Under the pieces are notes generated by a model. It did no database searches and was not told the DNA's origin. It saw only the letters and a program-made list of their open reading frames with translations. Below, piece after piece: positions 63,421 to 64,000 of a stretch of DNA of 64,000 nt. The position numbers and the translations under genes were made by a program. Within the stretch, counting starts at the first letter, position 1; every line of letters starts with the position of its first letter. The stretch is from positions 184,142,503 through 184,206,502 of the forward strand of contig NC_056732.1 in NCBI RefSeq assembly GCF_019279795.1, given 5' to 3'. This DNA comes from Protopterus annectens. Its lineage: Eukaryota; Chordata; Ceratodontiformes; Protopteridae.

Positions 63421-63683
63421 ACTCAGTTGTTAACTGAGTACATTTCTGCAGCTAAAACGGCTCTTACTCGGGCTGCTTTCTGTTTCATGGATCGCTTCTC
63501 TACCTCATTTGCATGCCTTTCAGCTGCAAGTGAGGTATTTAGCATATCCACGCCCAGTCCATGTAAGAGACGTTTTAGCTGGTCTCTTACACGGAGTTTC
63601 GGGCTGTTTCTGGATCGCGAGGCTTGCATGGAGTGTTACACGTCTCTTACACTCCATGCAAGCCTTCGTGAATCCTGCCCACT
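63421..63683. repeat. Right terminal repeat with nested palindromes, plus ACT duplication (copy B)
   Basis: A perfect 17-bp stem (63620-63636 with 63649-63665) sits 15 bp inside the terminus at 63680. A second palindrome is 63558-63571 with 63582-63595 (TCCATGTAAGAGAC). 63681-63683 is the ACT target duplication. Confidence 0.93.
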
Positions 63684-64000
63684 GTTTTAATACATGGTTC
63701 CATTATTACCATATTTAATAATTTTGGATCAGATTTTATTTACATTTTCTTTCCCAGAGACAATCACTGATTATACATGACGAATTGCCACCTCAGCCCA
63801 GGGATGCACTCTGTAGCACACAGGATAGGCTCAAGTCATACATTTGAACACACTCCTCAGCCTGACTGTAGACCATTCCTCCCACTCCTGGGCAAGAGCA
63901 ATTCATAAAAATCAACAGCAAACTGCCTAGGCCTGTGGAGTATACATCATTACTATTCCAGTCACAGAGAATAAGTTGTGGGAATGTATCTGCTGGTGAA
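63684..64000. other. Right flank, no feature seen
   Basis: Ordinary A+T-rich sequence with no similarity to the copy A flanks and no recognised gene. Confidence 0.6.

Larger units (their letters stand above)
41077..63680 (+). mobile_element. Giant PIF/Harbinger-type DNA transposon, copy B (22.6 kb)
   Basis: It has the same ends as copy A (GGGCAGGATTCACGAAG at 41077, inverted at 63680). The flanking duplication is ACT (41074-41076 and 63681-63683), different from copy A. It has the same gene order and the same nested LINE set. Differences are an expanded satellite and an extra plus-strand LINE fragment on the right side, and loss of about 0.7, 1.2 and 1.5 kb segments on the left. Lying 8.8 kb from copy A in unrelated flanking DNA, it is a separate insertion of the same unit. 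Confidence 0.93.

Overview
The window is repeat-dense, A+T-rich vertebrate-type nuclear DNA. I see no host protein-coding gene that I can support. The repeat set (CR1/L2-type non-LTR retrotransposons, a Neptune-like Penelope element with a GIY-YIG domain, PIF/Harbinger DNA transposons, long CA/TA/GA microsatellites) suggests a large, transposon-rich genome such as an amphibian, lungfish or similar lineage. That is an inference from the repeat content, not an identification.

The main content is two copies of one very large DNA transposon in the same orientation. Copy A is 8545-32303 (23,759 bp). Copy B is 41077-63680 (22,604 bp). Both begin and end with GGGCAGGATTCACGA in inverted orientation. 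Each is bounded by its own 3-bp target duplication (TAT for A, ACT for B), and the flanks are unrelated, so these are two independent insertions and not a segmental duplication. Each copy carries, from left to right: a terminal repeat with a subterminal hairpin, a short-unit minisatellite, tRNA-like modules, a Myb/SANT-like gene on the + strand with a CCAAT/TATA promoter (gene 1, three exons), a CpG-rich motif block, a minus-strand LINE fragment, a second distinct Myb/SANT-like gene on the + strand (gene 2, at least three exons, with a TGTGCATG minisatellite in its last recognised intron), a plus-strand LINE fragment, a satellite of about 240-255 bp units, an unexplained conserved block, a mosaic of minus-strand LINE fragments, and a PIF/Harbinger DDE transposase on the minus strand behind a second CpG-rich block. 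A right terminal arm rich in CTTACACGG-type palindromes closes the element.

The plausible division of labour follows known Harbinger biology: the DDE protein catalyses transposition, and a Myb-like partner is needed for nuclear import and end recognition. Here there are two different Myb-like genes. All genes are damaged, but mostly by different lesions in A and B. Copy A has an in-frame 17-codon deletion and a TGG-to-TAG stop in the transposase. Copy B has a 2-bp frameshift in it. The ancestor was therefore probably intact. LINE fragments and their junctions are shared by A and B, so the LINEs were already inside when the element moved as a unit of about 23 kb.

Outside the two elements, 1-8544 holds a degenerate minus-strand LINE whose ORF1 has an SGNH-hydrolase-like domain, followed by a degenerate minus-strand Penelope-like element. 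The spacer 32304-41076 and the right edge hold microsatellites, minisatellites and two local tandem duplications, with no gene that I recognise. Copy A landed inside an array of roughly 53-bp tandem units, which resumes on its far side.
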